Numbered from the stretch's first letter, positions 43,601-56,811 are shown. The stretch is DNA of 64,000 nucleotides from Strongylocentrotus droebachiensis (GCA_035222895.1 JAVYIG010006851.1:46850-110849); one strand, 5' to 3'. Notes: a model not told the origin generated them from the sequence alone. Program-made: numbers and translations.

Positions 43601-44054
43601 ATATAAAGGATTGTCTGTAGGCACAGCCTGGTTGCACCATCCTATACCACTACAATGAAAATAATCAAATAGTTGATGGCTTAGTATAAGCACACACTTT
43701 GATTCAATTGGATCATTTGGATCACGGAATTGGTTTGATTGCTCCATTCAGTATAGCCCCTTCCCTTGTTCATAGACGCAGGTTATGTCAAGTGGAAAAC
43801 ACTCCGTCCCTCGGATAGGACGTTAAATGGAGGCCCCGTGTAGAGAAGAGTCACTACCTTTGCACGTTAAGAACCCACTGCACTATTCGTATAAGAGTAG
43901 AGGGAAACCCTGGTGTAGTGGTCCACCTGCACACACCCCCAGTATAGTACGATAATACTCTGTAAAGAGGTCTGTACTCAAAAGGAAGAAGAAGAAGAAG
44001 ATGGTGGCGACGTGCAGTGCATACTCTGATTCACTGAAATCTCCTTTCATGTGG
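40690..44054. other. 3' flank of RBR copy B
   Basis: Matches unit A 22910-25974 from about 41110, except that the left part differs: a short (ATT)n-tailed repeat (about 40985-41060) takes the place of the purine-rich DNA and satellite array. Low-complexity CT-rich DNA lies at 41625-41760. Open frames are short Leu/Phe/Ser strings; no gene was recognised. Confidence 0.6.
43752..43999 (+). repeat. SINE-like insertion with (GAA)n tail, unit B only
   Basis: Contains CCTCGGATAGGACGTTAAAT, GGAGGCCCCGTG and GCACGTTAAGAACCC and ends in (GAA)n at 43985-43999. It lies about 55 bp beyond the RBR-B stop codon, where unit A has a different retroelement end. It probably belongs to the 3' UTR. Confidence 0.6.
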
Positions 44055-47000
44055 CTAATACTCCTTGAAAGGAAGGTTGATTGGAACTTCTTTCATGTCG
44101 CTCAGATCAGAAGCTACTTTGGCTACCAAAGACAGACAGCTCTTGCCATTGTCAAAGAGTGTCCTGATTCTCTCCACACACCCTTTAACATCCAACACCC
44201 TCAGGTTCAAGATCTGTTTGGAAAAAAGTTATCTCAAATAGTAATCCTCTGATAAAATGATAATCCCTTGATTTACGGATCTATACTAGTGATATACTAG
44301 AAATACATTAAATCCATTGCTATTGCTTTTGCTCCTGTGGTGCATAAGAAAAAGTAGATTCCTTTACATAAAATTTTACATAGAGGTTTTGCAGTGTTAT
44401 ACTACCTAAAATGAACTATTATCATCATGATTACAACATTTATTATTGATTACAAAGTTTATCTTTAGAAATGTTCACAAGAAGGTAAAACTTACATCAT
44501 CCACTTGTTGAGAAATGAAAGCCAGCCTTGTTTTATGCTGGTACAGCCGTCTTTTCAGATCACATGGAGGAGAACACTCTTGAAGGATCTCTAAGAACTC
44601 CAAGACAGAGTATGCCTGCAATTCAAAACAGATGTACTAGTAGTTGACATTGAACAAAATTTGCGTTTTACTAATAATATCATAATATCAATACAATAAC
44701 ATGCTGTTTACCCAGGGAAACCTCATCAGCATCAATGCTGTTCTTTCTGATGACACTGCAATTATTATTATATCACCAATTGCCAGCTTCCCATTTACAC
44801 TCGGGTAGAGAGTGGCAAATGTGGACCAATGTCTTGCCAAAGGATTTGGGTTGGGCTGGGATTTGAACCCTCAGACCTTGGATTGAGAATCAAGTAAATG
44901 AACCACTATACCATGACACCCCCACAAATAACGTCTTTCACCCACTACAATATGTTTGTAAACAATAGTCTGTAATCTACATGTGACATCAGAGTTTTGA
45001 TTACTGAAAATCCAAAATCTTTTGCAACATGAAAATTTTGAAAATGCTTTAATTTTGCCTTTTTCACATCAAGAAGCTTTTACATACTTGTTTCAATAAA
45101 GCTTCAGGGTTGTGATTAACTTATTCAAAACAATTTTTGAAAAATTAGACAACTCGCAAAATTTACGAGTCTGTTTTACTTGAAAGTTCTTGGTGTTATG
45201 AAAAAGAAACATTCATGACTTCTACAATAACACTTCTAACTTATGTACTAATAGTGACTTGATAAACCCCTGACATCTCTAAAATGTGAAAGATCCGGAG
45301 TGCCTCAAATTGTTGCTGCTTTTATATTCACAACAGAGGCATTTTACATGTTTGTAAAAAAAAAGAATCAACAACAATTACACCAACAACAAACAATTGA
45401 AAGTGATATGAGTTTTGAAGAGACAAATTCTGGACTCCTTCCTGCAAGAATATGTCATCATCCCAATGAAAAATTTATGTCTGGGGCTCATTTTCAGATA
45501 GGGCGACTTGTCTGTACGTGAAACATGTACATGGCATACCTCCAGCAGAAAATCTGAAGAATTCTTGAATAAGTCGTTTATTTCTTCCAAGAGCTTCATC
45601 CCAGATTCAGCACCTCTCAGCAGGGAAAACTTTGCAGCCTTTGTAGGTGTTGAGTTAGGTGCTTGTCTGTCACACTCCTCTGAACTCTTATCAAGGGTTA
45701 GTGCGAGAGCCTGAACACAAAAAATGGGGGAAAATATTTGCAATAGGTCCACTGGTCTAGGCAGTTTATAGAAAGCAAATCACATTAACAAGGTTCATAT
45801 AACTGTCTATTTGCCATAGTATTATGCTGTCCTTTGCAAGCACTGTTTCAATTTTAATATGTTTGAGAGTTGTATGACCTTTGCCCTCAATGAGCAGTGT
45901 CTTGTTAGTGTCAGTTTTTCCTGATGAGATGGTTTGAAACCCCTAATATATCATAACTAGTAGTTGGTCCCTAATGTCATGGTGGCAGCAGTGGGATATG
46001 AACCCATGCGACTGAAATGATTTGTGACTCAAAGGAGAGGAGAAAAGAAGACATCACACCATAGTATTTATGCTGCCATCTGTGAGTGTGAGGCATTGTT
46101 TTACCTTTAATGACATGTTCAAGAGTTGTATAATGTCAGTTTCAGTTTTTAAATGCCTTATTAAATAGATCTTAAATTGCTTATTTACTGTGACATGTAG
46201 TTGTTCTTTGAATGTCATTATTTTTTCATAATGAAAAGTGACCTAACATTTGTACCAGTAAAAATTTGTGCCATGATTTATTTTGTGAAAGATATATAGG
46301 GTTAGGGTTAAAATTAGGTTTTATATTTTAGTGATATTGTTAGGATTAGGTTTAGGGACGGTTAGATAAAGTGGTTGGTAGGTTAAGCTCATAATTAGAA
46401 TATGATTCCCTATAAAATCTAGGTGACACAGAGTTACATATTGGGCAAATAACCAGTGTACTACAGCTGCATACTGAACAAAACTCAGAATAACTACACA
46501 GACCCTTCAATACAGAAAAATGTCAATGCATATGATTCTTCATTTCAATCCTTTCTTTCCTTGAAGAGTTCTTGTGAATACTTAGTGAAAAAGATTTCAG
46601 GTCATATTGTTGCCAAAATGCATCTGTAATAACCCATCCAGGCAAGCTAAACTTGTGGAGTTAGACCAAAATAGCCCAAATATAGTCTCTGTCTTAGCAT
46701 CGGTACTTACCACCCTGTTGGCCAGTTGGTGAGCCCGTTGACTCCTCCTAGAACTGTAGAATCTTGATCTCTTGACATGGTGCATTACTGAGAACTGGTA
46801 TACATGCTCCATAGTTTGTTTGCCAAACTCAAAGATCTGTAACATTACCACCAAAAAAAATTGTATCAAGAAAAACATCGTATTTTACAGCCTTAACTAC
46901 AACTGTACCTAAACACGCTTAAAGTAGAATCAAATTATTTGAATTTCTTTTGCTTTGTGCAAAACATGGAAAAGGCCCCCCCCCCTCTTTTCTAAACATA

Positions 47001-50000
47001 CATGACACATACATTATGACTTTTTCATGAACCAACTTGAATTATAAGAAAGAAAAAAAAAGTAAATAAATAATCCTATTTCTACTATGTTAAGTCTACT
47101 GACAATTATTTTGTCTGTTCTATAAAAACAAGGTTAATAACACTTGTGCGGAAAATGTTGACTGAATCTTCTACCCCAATGAATGATGCAGACCACTTCC
47201 ATTAATGTTATTCATCGTAAACCATTTCCACAAAAATGAAAAGATCTGCATATTTTCTATGAAAAAATATTGTATCATAACTTCAATAATTCTATTCCGT
47301 AATAACCTGATGTGTCCTTGCTTAATTCATTGTAAAAAGAGACTATTGACTAAACAAGCAAATGCGAAGTGCAAATTTATTTGCACATTGCATATTGATT
47401 CATAGAATGGATTTCCCCAAGGCCAATCCAATCTATGTACTTGACTTATATATAAAACTTACCTCAAGAGTAAGTGTTGCTTGTGTGCATTTGTAAACAT
47501 CATGGTCAGAACTCAGTGCTCCACATCTCCAACAGAAAGCGCATAGGCAGGAACATGTGATAAAATTGCAGCCTGAAATCTTCTCAATTGGATTGTTACA
47601 CTTTGGACAGTTCTTGTGTCTGATCTCGTCAATGATGCTTTCATTTTCTCTATTCACAGACTTTACTGAAAAAATACAACATGTAGAACATTGTATTACC
47701 TTCTGAAATATTTAGCAATAGCAAATTATTTACCTAATAAAAATAAGACACTTTTTGGCCAGCCCATGTGACTTACATACCCTGTGCTAAAACTCTTTAA
47801 CAATTAACATTACTATATTATCTCTTTGCTGTATATCTCTTTACACATTTTGGCAGTAAACATTACATTATTTAGTAATACCGGTATGTGAAATATTCTG
47901 AAATACTTTGATTTAAAGAAACTGAGATAGCTAATATATTCACCTTCCATTGAATAAAACACCTTCACAGTTGCTCAGACATAAGGTAAAACACATTTTA
48001 GGCATGAATGTCATCTACATGCGACAAAGCAGAATATATTGTGATTGATCAGACATTTCCTCTGGCAACTATTGCTCCACGCTTTATTTCATCAAAGATA
48101 TAGGGTTAGGGTTGAAATTGGGTTTTAGATTAGCTGTAGGGTTCAGGTTCAGATCCAGGATTGAAGTTAGGAATTTTGTGTAGGATATGGATCTTGAAGC
48201 AATTGTCACAAAAGCATGTGTACCGTAATTAAAGGTGTATAAACCGCCCTCGTGTATTAACCGCACCCCTCTTTTTCGCCCTGTCGGCAGCAAGCCAGGT
48301 CCGTGTTAAAAAACCCACGCGGGAAGGCCTTTCATTTAACTGCGAGATGCAGCTGAATGTGTAAGATCATTAATGTAAATTAAAAAACAGTAGAGGACCT
48401 AGGATAGAACCTTGTGGTATGCCGTGTAATAGAAGAATTTTTTAATTTAATTTTATTTTGTTTGTGTACCGTGTATAAGACGCACCCCCGAATTTTTTTC
48501 GGCGGCAAAAAAGTGCGGTTAATACAACGTTAATTACGGTAGTGCAACCAAAGGTGGGATGTGTACACTTACAGACAATAGCCTTATCTGCTCTGTATTT
48601 AGCAGCTTGGACACAGGACGCCGGCCAGTGGGTTTCTTGCATGCACTTGGAACACCAGACAAAGCCACATTCACAAGTGATGGTCATTCCCTTTGATGTT
48701 ACATCGGTGAATCTAGCCACACGTCCACACCCGGTGTTAGGACACCAATGTAGATGCTTGTCACAAGCTACCGTAGCATTGATCTTCTGTTGCCGATGGA
48801 AAGATGCGAGCTTGTATGGCACCAGAGACATCACGGTCACTCGGTCAACTGGCACCTTACAGTTGAATTCCTTCAAAAAAGTAAATAAGAGAAGGCCTAC
48901 ATCAGTGTATCATGTTAAAATCAGGCAATATAAGATTTACTTCACATTGCCGACAAGAATATAACAAATAACAAAAATGTTTAAATATGAAACATGAAGA
49001 AAAGAACCCAGATTATATTGTAAGAAATCACATGAATATGTTTTCCAGTGAGTTATTACACAATACACATTAAAAATATATTCATCAAGATACATGAAAA
49101 AGCAAAATAAACACTCCATAGATGAGAAATGGAACCATGTATCAAATAAGTTAATAGTGCTCACTGCATCTATTGTTCTACTGGAGAAGACGAATATTAA
49201 TGAGTCAGAATTAATGATGACCTAGAATCAGTAACTATTTCAACTTCATTGTGGACCTACAATAGCTTGGAGATTTAACCACTCCCTGGACAGCATTACA
49301 TGTTGCTTGTTAAAAAAGCCAATTTCAAATAGTGGCAGTTAAGAAAATTTCTTTCTTATATCATTGCCTCTGGGAACCGGGTGGCTCCTGTGTTAAAGCC
49401 TATGCAGACCTGCCAACCTCTGGAGTTCAAAAACTGTATTCTTTAATCCCAAAAGTTGTATTTTACTGACAAAAGTTGTATTCTTAAAAATAAACACAGA
49501 CTGTTACGCGGAAGTATTTTTTTAAATGGATAATTGGTTGAATATGCATGATTTCATCATGACTGTTGTGTTCAATGAAACAATGAACATCCCCAAATTG
49601 CCAATGTGAGATGCTTGTAGGATACTTTACAAGACAGAGTGGGCATTTTGCCATTGAAAATGGCACACACACACAATTTTTTTTGTTTTTACTTGTATTT
49701 ACTTCTAAAAATCGTACGAAATACGACTAAATCGTACTGGTTGGCAGGTCTGCTTATGGCAATTAAAGAATTCAGTAGTCGAAGGTTTGAAAAAAAACCT
49801 AATCTACTTGACTTACTGGGCAGGTGATATGTGGATTTCCCTGCGACACTTTGGCGGTCAGGTATCCCTTCCAGCATTCATCACAGCACAAGTGGTTGCA
49901 TGGTTGTAGACAAGTACCAGGAAACGTCGCTGAGACATCCGAAAAGCAGATCCTACAAGCGCCCTCATGGTCCTCACAGAGTGCAGGGACCTGTTGTTCA

Positions 50001-53000
50001 CTGGTCTTCTCCTCCTTACGTTTCTCACCCTCATATGTAACAATCTACAAGGAATCATGAAGTTAGAAAATATTTTTCATAACTCTGCAGACTTCTACAA
50101 AAGATTTTGTTTAACTTTGGTCTAAATGGAGTAGAATATGGCCTTGTGGCATCTCAGGAGGTGGTTTGTGAAGTTATTATCGGCAAGGTTTTGTTGCCCC
50201 TAGGGACCTCTAAAAACAATATTTTTCGGCAAGATTTTTTTGCCCCTACAGAGATCTAAAAACAATAATTATCGGCAAGAAAAGTAGCATTTTGAGGACT
50301 CAAAATATCCTGTACCTGTGTATAAGGCGCACCCCCGACTTTTGATTTTTGCCGACGGAAAAAAAGTGCGCCTTATACACGGAGATTTACGGTATTCAAA
50401 TTAACTGATAAAAAATACATCATATGCAATTCTTTGTTGTAATTAATGTATATCTGTATTATCCTATTTCCACATTTGTCAAATTAACCTACAAGAGTGT
50501 ATAAATTCTAAGTGTACAATAATGATTCCTTTTGACATCAAACCCCCCCCCCCCCAAAAAAAAAAAAAAAAAAAAAAAAAATGATGAATCAATTCAGCTT
50601 GAGCTATAGTGTCTACCTGTTTCCACATCTGTTGTTGTGACTGTGTCTCACTTTCCCAATTCAAGGCACTTCCAATAGTAGGCAGGGAAACCCCTCTCGC
50701 CTTATTGTTTTGATGAGAAGTGTTGAGCTCAGCCTCATTCTGACACCTGCAAGGAGAAATGAAAAAATAATTAATCCCAGCAATCAATGTAATCATATTG
50801 ATATCATGTTTATAAAATGCAAAAAACTGTTGGATACCTCCCTATATCTTAAAGTCATCTAATATCGCCTGTTTATGCTGCAACACCTGCAATTATTATA
50901 TTTTGTCCAGATAATTTCAATTTTAAGTGGAAAACATCTTAGAAACCTTTTTTCTTCAAATTACAGTTCACATGGCCCAACAGATTGAGTCACATTGGTT
51001 TCACACTCACAAAGCCAATCAATCAAACATTATAAACTCATATCTACATTCCTATTCATTTGACAAGCATTTGTGGATCATGGACTTGTTGTGTGAGTGA
51101 ATCCTTTTGAAAAGAAAATATGACTGAATTCAGAACAAGACCTTCTGTGGAAATTGTTTCTAGATGAGAAGTAAGAAGTAATGTAATAACCAGGATGGGC
51201 AATCCTCTTAGAAGGTACTTTCATAATTGCATTGAATTCTTATGAAAGCCCAGTCAAAATCCTGTATACATGTATGTAATATTAACTTTATAATATTTAT
51301 CTTAATACAGCATTCAATTCATTAAATACCCTATTCACCTGTATTCTACTTTGTTCGCAACAACTTCTGCAATCCTGTCCACTGCATCTGACAAACACCT
51401 GATCTCATCTCGATATCCGTAGAGGACTTTTTCAGCATCCATCTGATTAAATCGCTCTCCAACGACTGTTGCCGAAATGTCCAATTGTTGACAGGCTTCT
51501 TGCGTTGGGAGGGAGAAGAACGTGAAAACCTGGTATCCTGTAGAACACAGAGTATCTGACACAAAGCTCCCATATTTTAAGATTTCCCGTACTTTGCTCA
51601 AAACTCTATCTGTGATGTCGACAGAAAATCGTTGAGGAGAGCAATAGGCTTCTTGATAATATTCAGCAAATTCGCCTCTGAGGAATTCGGGCAGGAGGTT
51701 GTCTGCTGGGATCGAAAGCTTTACAATAGCATTGTCTTCTACCTCCAAGTCAGTCTCTCCTCCAGATTCCTGAGGTTCTTCAAACCCAATCTGGAATATG
51801 TGCTCTTTGGTCCATGCACCCTGATTAGGACGACAATTCCTTTTGGGCACGGGACATCCTGTCTGCTGATCTGCTGCCACTGCAAACATTCCAAAGGCAG
51901 CTGTGACCTTTGACCTTGGAATACATCTGGGTTCATCTGCCACCTCTTGGTCGTCATCTTCTTCACTGTAGTAGCTGACTTCTTCTGCATCAAAGTCTCT
52001 TAGAGAGTCGAGGTCATCGTACACGTCGCATGATATTTTCTTATTCCTTTTCTTTGTTCCTTGCCTGGTTGTCTGGAGGACTGTTAACAACAATATGAAA
52101 AATATATATATAAATCACTTTGTTTTTTGTAAGAATTTATGGCATCGCAATATCTAAAGTTCCTTATACAATTTTTTTTTATTTTTTTAAATGGTACATT
52201 TACATCAAGGGGACTACTCTTCAATCAATGTGGATATCTGACGAAGCTGTTATTTCATTTATAATAATTCAGGATAAAAACATAGTTTCACATGAGAGGA
52301 CAATATAGAAATGATCAAAAAAGTAAGCGACTTACCCATATTTTCATCACCGCCATCGTCCATCCCATGTGATCTGCCTCTCTTTGGGAATGTGTACAAA
52401 GTGTGCTTCGGTGCAGCCACATTAATGGCATAGCTAACATTGACTGCGTACACCTCATCTTGGATGCCAGTTCTTTTATCCACCTTCACCCTCCTTTTTT
52501 GTCGCCTCCTCCGGTTCTTGGTTCCAAATTCCTTGTCATCTGCTGCCACTTGGTCGGTGGATGGCTCTGTCTCCTTCAAGACTAGGTCTGCTGCCCTCGC
52601 ATACGTCTTATTGGGAGAGCATTTTGACTTGGCTGACATAGAATCGTAGACAGCGGTGCAGTCATTATCGTCTGGGTTGCCAACACCAATATGATGTTCA
52701 CTCACAGTGATGCGGTTGCCATGACAGCAGACATTTCCAATGTCACTTTTAAGAGCGTCAATGATCTCCCATCGCTTGTTTTTGTTGAGGGAAAATGGAA
52801 TAACTGCTTCATTACTGAAACCTGTACAAAAACAAAATAAAAATAGCGCAATATGATTCATGGTCAAATTAAGTATGCTTGTAAATAACTTAACAAAAGA
52901 GATATTTTTGTGAACAGTAAGTAACACTGCAGTTTCGATTTGAAAAAGTATAATAATTACAGAAATCTTCATTTATCTAATGACTCTTTCGTTTTCTATT

Positions 53001-53386
53001 GTAAATAAAATTCTCCTTGAAGCTCAGAAAAATATGATGACTTAACCCAAACTATGTAGTTTACCTGAAGTTAGACATACATACGCTGAAAAATGTCATA
53101 CGAATAAGTAAAACAAAATAAATCCTAGTTCTGAGAAAAAGAAGTTAATCAACAAGAAACAATGAGTATTTAGCTTTCATAACTTACCTTTCAGGTTTAA
53201 TGTTCTATTCTGCAGATGATTTTCAACCACAGCCGATGCCTGTTTCTGTGCCCTTTTGAGCATCACATCTGCGGTGGCCTTCACAACAATGTTCTGACTA
53301 GAATGGACAGCCTTCTGAGACTGGACCGATCTCCTCACACTGTGACCAGTGCTAACACCAAAGCGAGTTCCTTCTCGTCGCACCAT
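44055..53386 (-). CDS. RING-IBR-RING (RBR) E3 ubiquitin ligase, copy B
   Basis: Paralogue of the gene at 25975-36379. Exons on the minus strand: 53386-53188, 52821-52336, 52080-51339, 50746-50617, 50044-49817, 48870-48573, 47665-47463, 46836-46711, 45710-45540, 44615-44496, 44213-44055. They give 953 aa. Exon lengths equal copy A except exon 4 (6 nt shorter, losing a Glu-Thr pair) and exon 7 (6 nt shorter in RING2). RING1 (C549 onward), IBR and RING2 are complete. RING2 has the usual nine residues between the second zinc Cys and the catalytic Cys (about C727). An acceptor at 53434 suggests a 5' UTR exon boundary as in copy A. No stop, frameshift or lost splice site was seen, so both copies look functional. 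The exon 3 donor is GTGAAT instead of GTGAGT. Confidence 0.92.
44774..44926 (-). repeat. tRNA-derived SINE (unit B)
   Basis: Orthologous to 26972-27124, with the same B-box-like GGGTTCAAATCCC on the minus strand and the same head and body. Confidence 0.7.
47463..47665 (-). CDS. RBR copy B exon 7: RING2 (Rcat), standard spacing
   Basis: Reads CPKC, NNPIEKISG, catalytic Cys, NFIT, CSCLCAFCWRC. The GC-N-x-x-x-C arrangement matches active RBR ligases, but the residue two after the catalytic Cys is Phe. HHARI and Parkin have His there, while RNF14 and RNF144 types show that other residues are tolerated. The single residue between the fourth and fifth Cys resembles RNF216-like and plant RBRs. Confidence 0.9.
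48223..48539. mobile_element. TA-flanked CCGTAATTAA element (unit B)
   Basis: Orthologue of 30808-31130, with TA at 48221-48222 and 48540-48541. The left terminus has one change (CCGTAATTAAAGG). It ends about 33 bp from the RBR-B exon 6 donor. Confidence 0.82.
48573..50044 (-). CDS. RBR copy B exons 5-6: RING1 and IBR
   Basis: Exons 50044-49817 and 48870-48573. RING1 and IBR ligands match copy A. Exon 5 substitutions (EGEKRK, KTSEQQ, ALCEDHE, GYLTAK) lie mostly in the N-terminal part before RING1. Exon 6 differs by a Thr-to-Ser change near LASFHRQQK. A family C MITE sits in the intron between the two exons. Confidence 0.92.
49405..49752. mobile_element. MITE family C, copy 3 (unit B only)
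   Basis: Starts CAGACCTGCCAACC and ends GGTTGGCAGGTCTG. The flanks are CCTATG (49399-49404) and CTTATG (49753-49758), one mismatch apart. Unit A has the empty site AAAGCCTATGGCAATT near 32086. It shares interior sequence with copy 2 (GGAGTTCAAAAACTGTATTC). Confidence 0.92.
50175..50396. repeat. Tandem 46-49-bp repeat and compact CCGTA-type hairpin, unit B
   Basis: Two and a half copies of a unit starting TCGGCAAG and containing TTGCCCCTA and TCTAAAAACAATA occupy about 50180-50285. They are followed by an inverted repeat GTGTATAAGGCGCAC (50318-50332) / GTGCGCCTTATACAC (50366-50380) that ends TTTACGGTA. This replaces about 390 bp of unit A (32515-32905). Confidence 0.75.
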
Positions 53387-53837
53387 GTTCTTGCTTGTTT
53401 AGTTCTTCTTTTTGAAAGAAAAGAGGACCAGCCCTGTAAGTCCTATGAAAACATAAATTATTCAAAAGCTATTTACTTGAACACCGTAACAAGTGATACA
53501 CAACCTACTACTCGTCAAGTAGATATAGCTTGGCTACTTGGTAAATATTTAACTTTCTTAATATTTTAGTGTCCTGGACCTGATTTCTCAATTTCTTCAT
53601 TTAGATACACATTATTTTTATACAATGACACCCAATTACTTGATTACCATAATAGCCTATCATTCACTTATTTGCAAATGTAAGTTACTTCAATTTTCTT
53701 TTCAGAATTTCAAGCTTAACTTTCTTTGTGTATTAAACATAATCTTAATTCCAGTTTTCCATTGAAATTAATCCAAATGATTTTGGCATTTCTCCTTGAA
53801 TCTTTCCCATTACCGGTATAATGACTTCCCTTTTTAA

Positions 53838-54203
53838 AGGTAAAGAATGTAATGGTCATGCGATTGCATTGTGAAAGAAACGTTGTGGAATCGATCAGAA
53901 AAGGTCGATCATCTAGCATCTAGCATCTGCAAGGTTCTGGAATCATCAAAATGATAAGAAATTTGGCCCATTCTTCGTAAAGTTACAAGCACTATACACA
54001 GAAAGATGTATATGGGACTACCCTATCTCTCTCACCAGACCATGAGAGAAATAAATTTACCAAATATATGAATTAGTAGGCGGTTTCCCGGCAAATTTTT
54101 TATCATCATGTATTAGTCAAAACATATTCTTTCACATGATTGGTAATGAGAGCTTCCATTTCATTTTTTGAAATTGGGGTGTTGCCAATACTGGTCTTTA
54201 CCT
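53838..54203. mobile_element. MITE family T-1, unit B copy (inverted)
   Basis: Flanked by TTAA at 53834-53837 and 54204-54207. Its right end ACTGGTCTTTACCT is intact; the left end is AGGTAAAGAATG. It is the reverse orientation of 29282-29650. Unit A at about 36850 has TTTTTATCATAATT, one change from the expected empty TTAA site. Confidence 0.9.
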
Positions 54204-54925
54204 TTAACATAATTCGGATTATCAGTGTATCTTAATTTTGTTTAAATGCCTTCTTTTTTATAAACTGTAGTTATTTTAGTGTCTGACTACATGTATCTCC
54301 TCTTCCCCCCAATAAAGAATATTTGATGATATGATCAATGGGTACAGGAATCAAATATAACTAGGTTTTGATCTACATGAACACCAACAATTAATACAGG
54401 TTCTCTCTAAGCCTATACCAAGGTAAAATTCTTAGTAGTTAGTGATATTTGTTGATTAAAAGTTCTTTTTAGACAGAAAAAATTGAGCCTCATCCAGATG
54501 GTAAATGCATTTACAAGCTCCATATATCCTTAATGATTTGCTTTTAGGCCAAATAACAAAAATGAAGTGTTTCTCGTCCCCACCTAGCACCCGCCTCCTT
54601 TTTGGCCGCCGCCTCCTCTTTAAAACTATTTACTATTCAGAAGAAGATTTTAAAAAATAAAAAAAGGTCTGTGATATACATTTTGTTTAAATAGCTTCTA
54701 GAAAGTGATACAAATCATTTGCTTTGTCATACATAAAACATTGCATCAGTATACCCACATAGCACAATATCTGTGAATAAATAGGCTTGGCCAGCTATAA
54801 TTAGCATGGCAGCCATCTTGGAAAAAAACTGCAAAAATTGCAAAATAGTAAATAATATGCCCTGCCTCCTCCTTTTTTTTTCCAGGACAAGAAACATATA
54901 ATTTTTGTTATTTGGCCTTACCTTA

Positions 54926-55103
54926 GACCTTAAATTTCTGTCTCTTTCATTCGTAAGCCTCTGATTTGGGTAGGGTCGGCTCTTCTAATATCGATTATGA
55001 AGCAGTTTATCACTGGTTCTTCTACTTGGATCGATTTACCAAGGAGGAGCCGACCTTACCCAAATCAGAGGCTAACGAACGAAAGAGACAGAAATTTTGG
55101 TCT
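54926..55103. repeat. Inverted repeat (unit B)
   Basis: Orthologue of 37551-37730: arms 54926-54982 and 55047-55103 around a shorter spacer. The arms remain complementary despite scattered changes. Confidence 0.78.
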
Positions 55104-56199
55104 AGCCTTACCTCTGCGTGATAATAACTTTCAACTATTATGCGCTTTGCGTTCTAGATGCAACCTTTCTTTGCCACTGCATTTTGCTAGGCTACCTAAA
55201 GCTAAATAGCCAAACGTATATGATGAGACAACTATTGTTACTATTCCTACCAATCTACTCCACATTTATGATTTCAAGTTTCATTACATTTATCAATTAA
55301 GCAGAGTAATCAGGGTGCGTCCATTCACCAAGCCCTGGCCCCTGTGGCTTTTATGGACGAACCTTTTTCCATTCTGTACTTTATTTTTTTTGTAGATTAA
55401 AATTTTAATCATGTCTTTTTTATTTTTTCTCCTTTTTTCCCCCTAATGTACAAAGTCATTTTTACTGTGATTGGAAACAAATAGAGTTCAATTCAATCAT
55501 TAAGTATTAAGGTGGGAATATTTTATCTTCTTGGTTATATTTGGAACAATGTACGATCATCATGCGTAATGACGTATACGTACTACTTGAAATTCGCCAA
55601 GAAAACCACATTCCAACTAGATCTAGACCTAGCTACTCATTTTTTTTTAAAATGAAGATTTAAAAAGCAAACTGATTAGTAAACCAATTACACACTTGGC
55701 AATTACTCAGATCCCCTATCAAGTATCAACTCACTCAATTTCTTTCAGTTATATCGTTGCGACTTGTTTAAGGCCCCTGCTTTTTAAATGATGCCCCTCA
55801 ACTCACCTCACAGTCACACCAGTTGCCTGTCTTTCCTTGCTTCGGTTGGTGGTTGGAACAAACTCCTTGGTTGGAGTGTCTAGATGAGAATTGAGAAATC
55901 TTCCTTCTTCTCCGACACCACCCTGATTGCGTTTGCTTGTTGTTATTGTAAAATGACATTGCAACTAGACTCTTCATATTTATAGTGATTTATTCCGTAT
56001 CAAGGTGTGTATTGTTTTATTAATAGTAGCACAAGTTGTCTATTTCAGAGCGATTGTGCAATTCCAGACTTCAGACTCTCTCGTGATCGTGATTGCGACA
56101 ACAGTGCATGCATGCACAGAGTTCAACAGTCAATTCAGGGAAATACCCAGGCGCGCGTAATATAGTTATCTAGCGCGCGCAGCATTAACTTATGTACAT

Positions 56200-56231
56200 C
56201 ACTGATCTCTACTTTTCCGTAGAGATCAGTG
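56200..56231. mobile_element. 32-bp hairpin insertion with 8-bp duplication
   Basis: Two 13-bp perfect inverted arms (CACTGATCTCTAC and its complement) around TTTTCC, flanked by ATGTACAT at 56192-56199 and 56232-56239. Unit A has a single ATGTACAT at 40253-40260 in the same context. Confidence 0.85.
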
Positions 56232-56811
56232 ATGTACATAGCTTGTGTAGGGGGGCATAGCGCCGCTTGTGCCTTGGAGTCCCCGATTTTCGCCTAGCTA
56301 AGTGTTCGAGTGCGACGTGGTTACAACACTGACGCGCTAGAATATCTCTCAATTCTGGCGCTGGCGGTGTTATGTTATGACATATACGATATAACCGAGG
56401 TCTAGTGGAGCCAGACGTAGTCTCAGTGGAACAACCGACGAATATAGAGACTGAAGCTTTCGGTCTAACTCTACTCTAGCTCTAGTATAGCCAGGGTACG
56501 GTATACGGTAGGCCCTTAACCTTTTTGAAGTGAGGTAAAATTACAGCCTACAGACTACATTAGTATGGGGACTGATTTTTAAAAATGTTGAAAATTGGGC
56601 GTGGCTGATGTGGTGTGTGTTAGGATCTATGTCAGTTAATATACTTAGTCTATTGGCATACTGCACAGAATACATTTCAATTTCAAATAAAAGCAGGAAA
56701 ATCAGAGAAAATAAATAACTTATTTGGAGTGAGCTGAGCTGAGATTAGACCGAAATATTGACAATAATAATAGTCTAATAATCTTTTAAAGTCCACTCCA
56801 AATTTTATTAA

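Larger units (their letters stand above)
40412..56370. repeat. Tandem duplication, unit B
   Basis: Abuts unit A head to tail and carries the second RBR gene. Unit-B-only features are a block at about 41383-41620, a SINE-like insertion at 43752-43999, MITEs at 49405 and 53838, a replaced segment at 50175-50396 and a 32-bp hairpin at 56200. The similarity extends through introns and flanks, so this is a segmental duplication rather than a retrocopy. Confidence 0.9.
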
